A DNA stretch of 64,000 nt from Membranipora membranacea (GCA_914767715.1 OU612066.1:23226283-23290282); one strand, 5' to 3'; positions 24,172 to 37,130 are shown, counted from the stretch's first letter. The notes: generated by a model from the sequence alone, not told the origin. Translations and numbers: made by a program.

Positions 24172-24830
24172 TGTGGGATTCTGGGTTAGGGCGTCACCAC
24201 ATTAACTCTCCGCTACTGATATCTGTGCTCACGAGCTCGGTGTGATGATTCTCACTATGTGACACTGACTTATTTATATGCGATCTCCTTTGATTCGATT
24301 AAACACTTGACTCAAGAGCATGCCTTTTAATTCTTATCAAGTTTAATATGAAACGCAATTCAACTTAAACAATGCATGTCTTATTTCAACAAGTTATGCT
24401 TTCTAGTTAATGATGCCATGCATGCTCAATCTAATTCATTTAACTAAATTAGTTGATGATATAGATAATCCAACCAAATGTTATACTGTGCCATTATCAA
24501 ACAATAAGGCAAGTTCTATTTCCCTATAAATATCACTAACGTACAATAAATGAAAATATTATGATAACAACTTGTAAAACTTTCATGTTTAAAAAAACTG
24601 ACCTATCTCCAAATGAAGTTACAAACAAAGAGAGGAGCTGCATGTCGACCAGATGGTCGCCAAACAGATCAATCCTCTTTTTCATTGGTGAACCATGCTC
24701 TTATATAGCATGGTTCCAAACACATTAAAAAACTGCTGACGCTCATCAGTAAACAAACACAAGAAAAACAACAAAACACATCTGCCCCAAGAGTGGGTTG
24801 ATCGGTCCCAAGAGTGGGTACAGATATTAA
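24172..24830. mobile_element. LTR-like dispersed repeat, copy 1
   Basis: About 650 bp beginning TGTGGGATTCTGGGTTA are repeated in the same orientation at 48510-49165 with roughly 85-90% identity by eye. Shared blocks include CTCTCCGCTACTGA, GTGCTCACGAGCTCGG and GCATGTCTTATTTCAACAAG. The TG start, length and lack of coding potential fit a solo LTR. No internal retroelement or clear target duplication is visible, so the class is inferred. Confidence 0.6.
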
Positions 24831-25380
24831 AATTAGCACTTTGATTTAACTCAGCTGCCTTTGATCAATGTTCCTTTGATTCAGTTAACTTTGATCGAGG
24901 TTAAATGTCCTGTCTGTTACTAGCGTGTCCTCAAGTTGAGTCTGAGTGTACTGATGATGATATAGAAAATTCTCCGGTTTGCTCTGCAGATGTGACATCA
25001 TATGATTATATGAATGACAACATGTATTTACAGAAGATATTGTGGCAGATGAACTATCAGCCAGGTTATTACTAGGCTGCATATAATATTTACAAAGTAA
25101 ACTGCCATGAAACTCGTTCAAGATCAAAATTTAAAACAAAAAAACAACTATTCGACAAAGAGGTCACAAGTCTTTACAATACCAAAGTTTCTTAAAAGCT
25201 TATGAGTCACCTTATGATACCAATGATCCTAAGAATAGTATGCAGTAGCGCTCCTACTCCTAGCCTGTCTTTATAGGCAGGCTATATACCACCCCCTAAA
25301 TATAGGCGAGTAAATCAGGACTTTTATCGTACAATTATAAAAAAAAGAAGACAGTGATCTCAAAGTATAATGGGAGATGG

Positions 25381-28300
25381 CTATTGTGCAATAATATTAG
25401 ATCTGAAGCAGCAACCAAACAGTTTGATGATTCTCTTCTTCAGTGACGGTCGTCTCCGAGAGACAATTTTGATACTGCCGATAGAAACATGACTAGTTGT
25501 TGACAAATATTCACTGTTGTGATAATCAGCGATGTCTGCCATTGATGGTTGATCTGGAATGAGCTGGAGTGGAGCTGAAACAGAATAATAAGAAAAATCA
25601 TCATTATTCATGTTAATGGAGTTGTCTTCCTTATAGTCGAGAGGAAGCAACTCAGGTACATGCTTGTTACATGTAGAATTACTGAGCTTTGATGGGAGCC
25701 TACGACTCAAAGATATGCAATATAATGCAGATGTTAGCTCAGCTGAATGGCTCAATTATTTTCATTTTCATTAAAAACAGTTGACAATGTAATAGCACAC
25801 TCACGGATAGGTTCAAGATCCGAGTCTTTGATTTTTCTTTCCCATTCCAAATCAAACTGTTTGAGTCGCTCGATGACTTCAGCTAAAATTATGAAACATT
25901 GGTATGAATCACAGCAAATTGTAATAAGCAGAGGACAAGCTTACACATCATTACATTTTTTGTGGAGAGGCAGATTTGACTGCTTCCATGTGTGTGGCTA
26001 GAGTAAGATAGGGGTGGTTGGGAGGGGTATTATAAAAGATGCCTTTGACAACTAGATCAAGTTTGACCCAATTTGCCAGCGTGAGAGTCACACCTTCCCC
26101 TGATTAAGGTCCTGTTTGGGGTCTTTAGCTGCCATATAATAGTTTACTCACCAAACTTGTCTCTTTGCTCTTTCACATCAGGCGTTGAAGCTCCAGATGG
26201 AGAGAGTTTTGTATCACTGTGTGTACCTAGAAAAGGGACAGAGGGCTTTCGATGAAATCCGCAATTTTTAGCTCTCTGTATTTTACTGTGCTCATAGAGG
26301 ATATGACAGGAATGAAAACTAAATATTGTCCAAAAAGTGAGAATATCCATTTTGAGACAGTAGAACATAAATTGTTGCGCTCTTTATTTTGCAAAGTGAG
26401 AAACTTGCATGGTCTTATAATGATCATATTCACCTATTTTTATTGACAGCTTGCTTGGAATTAATTGATAAACTAAACCATTAATCTCCCTTTGTTAATC
26501 ACACTTACCTATGAGAGTCTCATCAGTCTCATTGTTATATTTGTCCAGGATGGCATTCCATGCGGTCTCGTGTTCTTCGTCATCTAGTAATAAAATAGTA
26601 AAATGTGTTAGTATTTTACCAAAACGAGAACAATATCAAAGGTATTTTATTTTTGTCTTGTAGGAGAATGCGGTAGTCTCACCATCAACGCTAGTTTAAA
26701 CGCTCAAACTGTGTCGGGATAGCTGGTAGTGGCATTTTCATTATCAACTACTTTGGGTGGGGAAAGTGGTTGATAGTAAAATGCCACTACAGCTATCCCG
26801 GCACAATTTGAGCGTTTGACCACATCAAATGTCTGCTAAGACTAGCAACATACTTCAAGATATTTGATCATGGTACAAGAGACACACTTTAATTTTATCC
26901 TAGTGAGTACATAATCTTTGCTGCTATGATTCCTTCATCGACTTACCAGAATGGGAAGTGCAAATGGGAGTTTCATTGATGGTGGCTAGCATAGATCTAA
27001 ATTTTTCTGTAATCATGAATAAAAAAATTGGAACGTATTTCTTAGACATTAAATTCTTTTGGCTGGGATGCTCGGGAACCAAGATCTTAGTCTCTTTTAG
27101 TACCCCTAAAAAAGTGTGAATCACTACACAGACAAATTCAATCTATTGTTCTCAGCATATTTCTGGGTTGGTCACAAGTGGAGCAGGCCTAGCATGGTAC
27201 AGTATGTTGCGTCAACTTGGCAATACGATAATCAAGTTTAAAAAGTAATGAAAATTGACGCTAGCAAGTTCCTCACCATTTCTCTTTGGTTGATCCCAGC
27301 AAATATTATATTTAGATGGCACAAAATCAGCTGATGAGGATTCTATAGCTTCACAATCACCGAATTCTCTCAGATCTGCAAAAAATATAGAGAGACAGTG
27401 TCAATGAAGTTAATTGGATTAGTGACATAAGGACTCAATAGTTGCTGTGGCAAGATTTTTTAGCCCGGTTTTGTGGCGATACATTATCAAACTCTCTACT
27501 CAGAATGATTGCCATTCTCGGATGTATTGTAAGGTACTAGGTCCGGTCTCATTGTTTTACAAATTGAGGGGATATCAGAATGCCCTGGGTTTCTGATAAA
27601 TATCATGTGCTGACTTGTAAGTCTAACTTTAATGGTCGGATCTTAGTGGATGCAGGTCTTAATCCATTGCTAGAGATTGGTTATATAATGCCTTTGGCCA
27701 CGAGTTATATAAACATCTAAAATTTTGCTAGTAACTTGCATAAAAAGTCTGAGCAGCAAATTGTAACCAGAGTTTTTTGAATTCAACTTAAACTGAAATT
27801 GATGTTGAATTAAAATGGTTTTGGTTTCTTTAACAAAACAAAGGCTTAAAAGTTGCATCCACCTCTTTGTAGTGAGGACAACTCTGAATATCACTTACCG
27901 TTGGTATAACTAGGCACTAGGTTGACACTAGTATGATTCGGAGCAGAAGAACTATCGCTATCCCGTAATTTTCCACTCTCTGCCCATTGTGTCAAACTAG
28001 CCCCATCCCTTAAATCCCCACTGTTCGCCCACTGCTTCAGACCAGCCCCATCTTGTAGATCCCTATTCTCCGCCCATTGTTTTACCTCACCTATTAACAA
28101 ATAGGTGGACAGTGAGTTTCTGAAAAACCTGACCAGATTCCCAATCTCTTATGTGTATGGGAGGGACATTAGTTAAGTTCACAGTGATGGATTCCCTCTG
28201 GTGAGTTACTCACCATTTTTCTGGGAATCGTCGCAGCTGAATTTGTCATTTTCTTGAATCTCTTCAGGTTCTGCAGCTTCAAAATCTTCAACGCCATTGT

Positions 28301-29933
28301 GACCCTCCGGCACATCTTCAGCTTCAACATCTTCATGATCCTGGAAGTCATTCAGATCTGCAAAGGCTGAGAAAAAGAAGATAATGATCTTATTGTTTTT
28401 CTATTTTTATATGGACACCAACAGCTGCAAACAAGATGTTGTGGGATTCCATTATCAATAACTCAGAAAAGATTGTTAGAAAGATTCAGGGGATAGCAAT
28501 TTACTGTGACCAATATTCGTGGTGCTGACTTCCTAATTGTCCCCCAATGACTTGATTAAATTTGGTACGTGGTGCTTTCAATTTTCAAATAGTTAAACAG
28601 GTGTAAAATGCGCATGCTAATTCCAAAGGAAACTTGTGCAGCAAATTTGGATTACAGCTTAGAAATTGAACTTCTATGAAATAAATTCTCTCTTTATTTA
28701 TCGAAAAGAGTTGCCTCTACCTCATCACAGTGAGGACAACTCTGTATATTACATATATTTACCTCCGGCATTACTAGGCACAAGGGTGTCACTTTCACTG
28801 GCATCATCATCATCATCTAAAGTACCAGTATTATCAGGATTATTAGTACTAGCACCACCAAATAAGTCTCCACTCTGCAGCCAGTCATCTGTACGCAATC
28901 AAGGAGAACAGTAACATTCTGTAAGATTGAGGGCTTGATGCCAGAGCTGTTATGCCTGGGGGAAGGTTGGTTGAAATAAGAACACTACAATTAGTGCTAC
29001 CGTAGCTGTGGAGCCAAAATCTGAATAAATGATTACACAGACTGATTATCGACTGAAGAGATAATGATTGCCAAGAGTTTCCTTCCCTTTCTCCATGGGA
29101 GGACAAGTTGAATAGTTGATGATTATCCCAACCTCCCTGATCCAATCGATGTATTGATACGATGTCCCTTAAAGTAATACAAAGAAAATCCTCATTGCAC
29201 CAGCTAATAAGTTTGTTAAGTTTTCCTTGAACAGCAGGACCAGTCAGTGGACGGTGTATAATGACAGAGAATCAAAGGAGATTGTATTAGACTAGATAAT
29301 ATTCATCTCTCACCATTGTAATGCTGGTAGTTTGCTTTGATATTCTGTTTTTCCAAATCAGTTCCCGGCCAGAATTTCACTAGAACAAAGTCTCTACACG
29401 GTTTGGACCTTAACCAGCACAGTGAGTGGTGTCTACAAAGAATTTTTTTCATAAAACTACGTTGAAGTAGATGATCAAAACTCCAACAGCAGCAAGACAC
29501 AAGAAAAGACAAATTCAAATTCACCAGGTGATATATATGCTTATCACTTCTGTGTTATTTCACGCAGCTACACACCAAAACCTTTTGACATAATTTTGTG
29601 TGTCCGTTGAAACAACAACATATTAATTAACTTTTCTTAGCTAAAATACAAATATGTTTACTCAGTAGACAGTACCCTATAGGTCAATTTGATCTGTTTT
29701 GACACTCATGGTAAGAGTTAGGAAAGTAAACTCAGGGTAGGGCAACAAAATATAATCATAATGTTAGTGATTAAAACTTACGCTGCTAAGTAGACTGGCA
29801 TCGCCAACGCAGACTGCGTCATAAAATTCACATAATTCAAGACCATCATGGTCTCTAAACCATACTTGAGCATAGTTATAATAGTGGAGGCTCTATTGAG
29901 CAGAGCCGCAACAACAGCTATAAAGTATAGCAT
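25381..29933 (-). CDS. Orphan gene A: hydrophobic N-terminus, W-x-x-S-G-D-L exon repeats, polybasic di-cysteine tail
   Basis: Eleven minus-strand exons join in phase to 1314 nt (437 aa plus stop): 29782-29933, 29314-29432, 28763-28888, 28214-28357, 27899-28090, 27277-27375, 26947-27006, 26509-26583, 26152-26226, 25805-25882 and 25381-25574. Residues 1-51 are hydrophobic (MLYFIAVVAALLNRAS...), a likely membrane anchor. Residues 52-90 include FVLVKFWPGTDLEKQN. Residues 91-277 are acidic exon modules carrying the cores WLQSGDL, WAENRDL, WANSGDL and WAESGKL, and ending in LVPSN/LVPSY/FVPSK. The C-terminus is SRRRPSLKKRIIKLFGCCFRS, a candidate lipidated or membrane-binding tail. Introns 2 to 10 are all phase 1. 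I recognise no family and propose no function. It is the intact member of a local family (B, C and D relics). Confidence 0.75.
26696..26819. repeat. Fold-back element inside gene A intron
   Basis: Arms 26696-26754 and 26763-26819 are inverted copies (AACGCTCAAACTGTGTCGG versus CCGGCACAATTTGAGCGTT) with a very small loop. Gene B lacks this insertion at the equivalent intron, so it entered gene A after the duplication. Confidence 0.85.
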
Positions 29934-31451
29934 CTTGTTTGATTAGCAGTAAAAAACTGATTATCTGACGTAAAGTCGTGTGTCGTAACTTAAAGTCATC
30001 GATTGTTGGGCTTCATGTATTCCACAATGGTTTCACAGTATTAATGATTACTCAATGATTGCTAGCATTCGTTATTTTAATTCCAACAAAGTACAATCCG
30101 TTCACCGACTACAGGAGTGTGTCAGGCCTCCAGATGAGTTCCAAACTGTCTAAGGAGCACGAGCAAACTGGCGCAGACAAAGCAATCCCGCCCTTAAGAC
30201 AACCATTAATTCGAATCACATTTTTAAGGTGTGGCGAATGAAATGATTCCTGATTAGAATAAAACATTTACTTTGATGCAGATGTACCTCCAATTTGTTT
30301 GGTGATGACCAACATCCAACATTATGAATGCTACCGAAATTGTGGTTTTAAGTTGTCAAATAACTACTAATATTCTTCTATAAAAGGACTGTTTTCTAGG
30401 ATGATGACATGTTTTCTATGAGAGGATTATTTATAGCTAGCCTTAACTCAGTAGTTCCTTTAGTGTTAATTCCGCTGAGGGAAGACAAACAGAATATGAT
30501 CACCCAGAGATTAATTATAAACTACACGTAAAAGATATAATTGACAAGTCGTCTGCACTTTTTTCATGGGAGGACAACCCAGAATAGATCATGATCATGT
30601 CAACAAGATCCTCATTGCAGCAGAAAACTAGTTTGGTAACGTATTCTTGAAAATAAACACCAATGCATAGCCAAAGGTTGAGGTTTACAGACACAGTGAT
30701 GGTGCATAGTGACAGAGAATCGAAGCAGATTAAATAACAAAAAAGTGGGATGTTTTAATATTATGGATCTCTCACATTATAATATCGGTAGTTTGCGTTG
30801 AAATCCTGGTCTTCAAACTATCTTCCTTGCCAGAAGTTCATGAAAACAAAGTCTCTATTTCTTCAGGGTTTGGACCTTTGCCAAGTTGAAATGATCATTA
30901 GGCACATAATTCTACTATTGAGTTCAGTGCCATAATATAATACTGATTAATCTGGATAAGTTACACACATGTGAATGCTATTTTTGTGTATATCGGTTTA
31001 GAATAATTGTTACATGTCTTCTTTTCAGTGCTGTGTAACCTACAGAAATTATCATGTTGCTTCTAATAAAAATCTGTTGTTTCATATGAATATATTATGT
31101 ATATTTATTTACAGAGGATATTGTGGCAGAAGAACAGTCAGCCAGGTTATTACTAGGCTGTATATAACGATTACAAAGTAAACTGCCATGAATTTCGTAT
31201 GAGATCAAAATGTAAAACAAAAAAACATGTATTATATAGAGGTCGCAGGTTTGCTTTCTGGATTCCAAGAGAAACACTTTTGCAGCTGTTCAATACAATA
31301 TCAAGGCTTCTTCAAAGCTTACAAGTCAGTCAATGATACCCATGATCCAAAGAGAAGTATGCACACGCAGGTAGCGCCTCTACACCTAACCTGTCTTGAT
31401 AGACATGCTATAGCACCAACAGTGATCTTAAAGTATAATGGGAAATAGCAA
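29934..31451. other. Interval between genes A and B, including relic copy D
   Basis: The first 120 bases upstream of gene A are conserved in front of copies B and C and are the likely promoter. Bases 30540-30900 are a decayed copy (D) of the second exon and following intron of this family. Bases 31100-31440 match the 3' flank of gene A (near 25020-25380). Confidence 0.6.
30540..30900 (-). pseudogene. Relic copy D of the orphan family (exon 2 plus intron)
   Basis: A minus-strand block around 30780-30890 aligns with exon 2 of gene A (plus-strand words CTCTCACATTATAATATCGG, TTGCCAGAAGTTCATGAAAA, GGGTTTGGACCT). The neighbouring 30540-30780 matches the following intron, including the dispersed TGGGAGGACAAC string. 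It is frame-disrupted and isolated, with no first exon beside it. Confidence 0.6.
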
Positions 31452-34400
31452 TTATGCAATAGTATTAGATCTGAAGCAGCAACCAAACAGTTTGATGATT
31501 CTCTTTTTCAGTGAAGGTCGTCTCGGGGTGACAATATTGATTCTGCCTATAGTCACATGACTAATTGTTGACAAGGATTCACTGTTGTCACAATCAGCAA
31601 TGCCTGAAATTGATGGTTGATCTGGAATGGGCTGGAGCTGGAGTGGAGCTGAAACAGAATATTAGGAAAAATCATCATAATTCAGTAAATGGAGTAATCG
31701 AGAGAAGGCAACTCCAGTACATGTTTGTTACAAGTAGAATCACTGAGCTTTGATTGGAGCCTTCTACTCAAAGATATGCAGTATTATGCAGATTTTTGCT
31801 CAGCTGAATGGCTTAATTATTATCAGTATTATTATACACTCTTTTATTTGACAGACGATATCATCCTGGAAGGATGTTTTCCAAAACATGCCAAAGAAAA
31901 ATGGCAAAAGTGCACAAAAGTGTTACTTACAGTTGCAATAGCAAAAGTGTTACAATAACAACAGACAGGACAGACTGTATGGTGACTGATACTATCATAT
32001 CACAGAGCTCTGCTGAGTTACATTGAACGCTCAAAGTTCAATATGCTACAATTACTCATAAATGAGTAATAACACTCACGAATAGGATCTAGATCTGAAT
32101 CTTCGATTATTCTCGCCAATTCCAGATCAAATTGTTTGAGTGGCTCAATGACTTCAGCTAAATATATGAAAATACATATATTTATATGAATCAACAAAAC
32201 AAGTTGTTATCAACAGAGGTCAAGCTTACTCATCATGAAATTTTCTGTACTTGGTATTTGTAGAGTAATCGCGAACTTCTTCGTAGAAGGTTTCAGCAAT
32301 GTGGCAAGCCATAAGTCATTAAACGTTCCAGGTCTGATAACAGGGGGGCATGGTTTGTATTTGTAAGGCAAATTTAACCTGCCACAGGGGGACCTACTAA
32401 TAGGGAACAATCAGGAGGAGGCAGATGTGACTGGTTTCTTATGTGTGGCCAGAGTAAGATAGTCGTCAGAGAGAGGGCTTTGTAAATGATGCCCTTGACA
32501 GTTAGATCTAGTCTGACCAAATTTGCCAGCTTGAGAATCAGCCCCCTTCCTGCCATATAATAATTTACTCTCCAAACTTGTCTCTTTGCTCTTTCACATC
32601 AGGCGTTGAAGCTCCAGATGGAGAACGTTTTGCGCCACTGAGTGTAGCTGCAAAAGGAACAGAGGCCTTTTGATGAAACACGCAATTTTGTTATCTGCGT
32701 TTTAATGTGCTTAATTACAGAAAGAAAAATAAAATTGTTCGAAAAGTAAGAGACAGTGACACATAAATTGTTGCACTCTTCATCAAGCCAATTGAAAAAC
32801 TTGCATAATGTCTTTGACCAACACATTCGGAAAAACTTCCTGCTGTTCCTCTTTTGATTTGATTCATGGAGTTACCTTGTTGTGTGCAGAGAGCATACAG
32901 AGCATACAGATTAGCCAAATTATATATAGATTTATGATTTTATGATGATCATATTCACCTAAAAATTACTTATTTTGAGCAACAACTTGTTTAAAATTAA
33001 TTGATAAACAAAATATAATCTGCCTTTGTTCATTCACTTACCGACAGGAGCTACAACGGTCTCATCGGTATATTGGTCAAGAATGGCATTCCATGCGGCT
33101 TCATGTTTTTCGTCATCTAAAAATATAGTACAATGTATTAGTATTTTTACCCATTCGATAGTAAAGGTATTTTATTTTTGTGGTGAAGAAGAATGTGGTG
33201 AACTCATCATCGATGCTGAAATCTTTAATGGCTAGCAACTTATTTTAAGAAATTTGATCATGGAAAGGAATATGGAGAGGCATTTTAATTTCATCCTAGT
33301 ATGCACATATTAATTATTATTGCCCCAGTGACCTGGATTTCTTCATCAACTTACCAGAATGGGATGTGCAGATAGGAGCTTCATCAATGGTAGCTAACAC
33401 TGATCTGAACTTTGCTGTAATCATGAATGAAAATTTGGAACATTCAAATACATTTACAATCCAATATTTCCTAGACATTACATTCTTTGGACTGGGATGC
33501 TAGTGGACTAAGATCTTACTCTAGTATTGATCCCTACCCCTAAAAAAATTGTGGATCACAAAACAGACAAATTCTATTCTATTGTTTGTCGGCGCATTTC
33601 TAGGTTGTTCACAGGTAGAGCAGGCCTAGCAGCATGCTACAGGACTTATCAAACTTAAAAGCAATGAAAATTGACTCTAGCAGTAAGTTCCTCACCATTA
33701 CTCTTCGGTTTATCCCAGCAAAATATTATATTTAGATGGCACAACATGAGCTGATGAGGATTCTATAGTTTCACAATCACCATATTCTTTCAGAGCTGCA
33801 AAGAATGCCCTGAGTTTCTGATATATATCATGTGCTGACTTGCACGTCGTAACCTTAATCTCAGTGGATGCAGGTCTTAATCCGTTGCTAGAGTTTGGTT
33901 ATATAATGCCTTTGGCCCATAGTTATATAACGGTCTACAATTTAGCTAGTAATTTGCATAAAAAGTCTGAGCAGCAGATTGTAATCAGAGCTTTTGAAAT
34001 TCAACATATATCAAGTTTGTTTTGTTTTCTTTACTTGCAGAGAAGCCTTAAACGTTGCCTCCACCTCTACATTGAGGACACCTCTGAATGTAACTCACTG
34101 CTGGTATTACTAGGCACTAGGTTGTCACTTGTATGATCCGGAGCAGAGGAACTGACGCCATCCCGTAAATCTCCACTCTGTGCCCATTGTTTCAGACCAG
34201 CCCCATCCCTTAAATCCCCGCTGTTCGCCCATCGCTTCAGACCAGCCCCTCTCGCAGATCCCCATTCTCCGCCCATTGTTTTACTTCACCTGTTAACAAA
34301 AAAGGTGAACAGTGTGTTCTTGATCTGATTCCCAATCTGTTATGTGTAGAGGAGAGGCATTAGTTAAGATCACAGTGATTGATTCAATCTGGTGAGTTAC

Positions 34401-36467
34401 TCACCATTTTCCTTTAGATGGTCGCTGCTGATCATGTCATTTTCTTGGACATCTTTAACCGACAGTTCAACAGCTTCATGATCCTGGAAAACGTTCTGAA
34501 CCCCTGCACAACTTCAGATTTAACAGCTGCCTGATCATGGAATCATTCAGATCTGCAACAGCTGTTAAAAAGATATAATTCAATAAGGGCACCAAGAGTT
34601 GCAAACAAGAACAAGAATAAAAAGGATTGCTAGATAGTGCGACGAATTAGGCTTATACCTGCTCGCTCTGACTGACTGATGACCTTGACGCTGACTTCAT
34701 AGTTGTACCCCCAAAATTCATGATTGAACTTGGTACAGGTACTAGAAATGTTTACCTCCGGCGTTACTTGGCACAAGGGTGTAACTTTCACTGGCATCAT
34801 CAGGGTCAAAAGTACCAGTATTATCTGGATTATTAGTACTAGCGCCATCAAATAAGTCCCAACTCTGCAGCCAGTCACCTGTAAGCAATCAAGGAGAACA
34901 GTAACATTCTGAAAGATTGAGGTCTGGTTGCCTGAGCTGTATTAGTTGCAAGAGGGAAAATTGTAATATTCTACTGAAGCAAACAAGAGTATTGACTGCC
35001 AAGGTGTGCAGCCAAGTTTAAACTAGTAAGAAGAGATGTTTAAATTTGAAAATATGTTTAAAATCTAGCGGAATTCAAATAAATGATCGCGCAGGAAAAG
35101 GTGATAATTACCATGAGTTGCCTGCCCTTTATCAATGTGAGGACAACTCCATAGCTGATAAATCCCCGGTCTTCCCCGATCCATTAAATGAGATGATTCA
35201 ACATCCCTTATGAAATTTCCAAGATTCCCATTGCACCAGCTAACTAACTTTTTTTCTTCAACAGCAGGACCACCAAAGTACAGCCAATGTTGAAGTTAAC
35301 AGTCAGTGGCAGCACATAATGGCAGAGAATCAAAGCAGATTGGATCAATATGAGAAGATAATTTATACAAATCTCTCACCACTATAGTATCGGTAGTTAG
35401 CTTCGATAATCTCTTCTTCAAAGTCAGTTCCCGGCCAGAACTTCACTAAAACAAAGTCTCTACAGGGTTTAGACCTTAACCAGCACAGCGAGCAGTGTCT
35501 ACAAAGAAAAAAAAAATTTTTGATACTACTATGTTTGAGCAGATGATCGAGTCTTCAAAAAAGGCGACAAGGTAAAGGAAAACTTAAATTCACTCGGTCA
35601 TTTCATGCAGCTGCACACTGCAACCTACTATCTTATTGGATCGATATCTCCCGAAATCCTCCCGAAATCGAAGCATGGGAACATAATGAATATCTTGGTG
35701 ACAATAAGTCAAAAATAGCACAAGTCAACTTCATTATGCGAATGGTCATATGCACTTCCAACGGACACAAGAAATTACCCTTTCTTTAAGGGCAACCAAG
35801 GTTTCAAACAACTTCTCATTGATGGCCATTGATTAATTGCAGATTGCACCTTCTGCATGGGGGAAAAGACAAAATATAATTCGGATGATTATTCAGCCAG
35901 AATTCTTGTGAAACATTTCTTCCATCAGGTACTCAAACTCAGCTAAAAGAGAATACCACATAGCAGTTTCCTGTTCCTGTTATTATTTAGCCTGCGCTCT
36001 ATAATTATTACAGCAAAGTCTTGGAACCTCCCCTAAACTGAAGTGTTACCCAGCTTAGAGTCAGCAACTACTTTGAGTTTTGCATCGCGTAATGCACAAA
36101 GCTGATGCTGCCCAGCACATTATTTGCTACCCATTAACGCATTGATGCGAAACCTTGGTTGCCCTTTAAGTAAAATTAAAATACAATTATGTTTACTCAG
36201 TACTCTATAGGTCTATTTAATATGAGTTTTGATGTCATGGTAAGAGTCAAGATATTAAACTAAGGGGAAAAAAGTATACTGTAAGAGGTGAAAACTTAGA
36301 AAACTATCAACTTACGCTGCTAAGTAGACTAGCATTGTCAATGCAGACTGCGTCATAAAATTCACATAATTCAGGACCGTCATGGTCTCTAATGCATACT
36401 TCAGCAAAGTTATAATTATGGCAGCTCTATTGAGCAGTGCAGCAACAACAGCTATAAAGTACAGCAT
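31452..36467 (-). pseudogene. Gene B: tandem paralogue of the orphan gene, disabled
   Basis: All eleven exon equivalents of gene A are present in order: 36316-36467, 35380-35498, 34756-34878, 34405-34552, 34099-34289, 33696-33795, 33355-33414, 33042-33116, 32573-32647, 32080-32157 and 31452-31648. Lesions: exon 4 is 148 nt rather than 144, shifting frame. Exon 5 has lost one base (191 versus 192) and meets TGA. Exon 6 has gained one base in an A run (100 versus 99) and meets TAA. The exon 9 donor GTGAGT has become GAGAGT and reads into TAA. Exons 1, 2, 3, 7, 8, 10 and 11 remain open, including the KKRIIKLFGCC tail. Because the exons from 3 to 10 are flanked by phase-1 introns, skipping damaged exons would keep frame, so a short product is conceivable. 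Otherwise it is a pseudogene. Confidence 0.85.
35784..36170. mobile_element. TTAA-bounded MITE, copy 2 (gene B intron 1)
   Basis: It starts CTTTAAGGGCAACCAAGG and ends CCTTGGTTGCCCTTTAAG, an almost perfect terminal inverted repeat of over 20 bases. The body matches copies 1 and 3. Gene A lacks the insertion at the matching intron, so it postdates the A/B duplication. Confidence 0.85.
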
Positions 36468-37067
36468 TTTGTTAAATTAGCAGTAACAGACTGATTATCT
36501 GACGTAAAGTCGTGTGCTTAAAGTCATCGATTGTTGGGCTTCACGCATTCCACAATGGTTTCACAGTTATAATGATTACTCAATGATTGCTAGCATTGCT
36601 TTTATTTTTTTATTTTTTGCAATGCTGGTTTACTGACTTCATGGGTTTGAAGGCCACCAGGGTGTGCTCTGAGCTGTCTACAATCCGACTCAACCACTAA
36701 TTTGCATCCCATTTTTCCAAACTAGTACTAAATACATTCTTAGATGCAGATGTACCTCAGAATTGTGTTTGGTGGTGACCAACATCCATACTTATGAATG
36801 ACACCAACTTCATAATTTTTAGTTGACGAATAGCTACTACAATTCTTCTCTCAAAAGACTTTACAATAGGATGATGACATACTTTCTGTGAGAAGGTTAT
36901 AGTTCGCCAATGTGTTTTCTTATAAATTTTTTATAACTTTATCTGTTTAAAATATTCATTTGTTTACTATTTTGTAAGTTTATGTGTTGGCTCTGATTGG
37001 TTGTTGATTGTGCCAGCACATTGGCTAAGATAAATCTTCTCGTCAAGTGGATAACGTTTGTCAGCAT

Positions 37068-37130
37068 TAGAGTTGCCCCCTCTACTGACACGCCCACTGG
37101 AAGAGTTATCAGTTGAGGGGGCAACTCTAA
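37068..37130. repeat. Short inverted repeat
   Basis: Arms 37068-37089 and 37109-37130 (TTAGAGTTGCCCCCTCTACT / AGTTGAGGGGGCAACTCTAA) pair almost perfectly around a 19-base loop. Confidence 0.75.

Larger units (their letters stand above)
22659..25380. other. Non-coding interval upstream of ORC4
   Basis: Apart from the fold-back at 22711-22795 and the LTR-like repeat at 24172-24830, I see no supported gene. It should contain the missing first exon and promoter of ORC4. A short inverted motif GAGTATCAACC / GGTTGATACTC occurs around 23610-23660. From about 25020 onward the sequence is the 3' flank of gene A, which is duplicated near 31100. Confidence 0.45.

Noticed and set aside
26947-27115. Longer version of gene A exon 7 starting at 27115 (LKETKILVPEHPSQK)
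   Set aside because: The acceptor TTACAG before the shorter exon is conserved in gene B with matching phase, whereas the longer frame is not open in B.
29782-29905. A second open frame through exon 1 of gene A (VWFRDHDGLELCEFYDAV), also open in gene B, that looks like a protein domain
   Set aside because: Its phase does not fit exon 2, whose natural frame needs two carried bases. The MLYFIAVVAALLNRAS frame starts with an ATG, fits the phase and is the one kept in all three copies.
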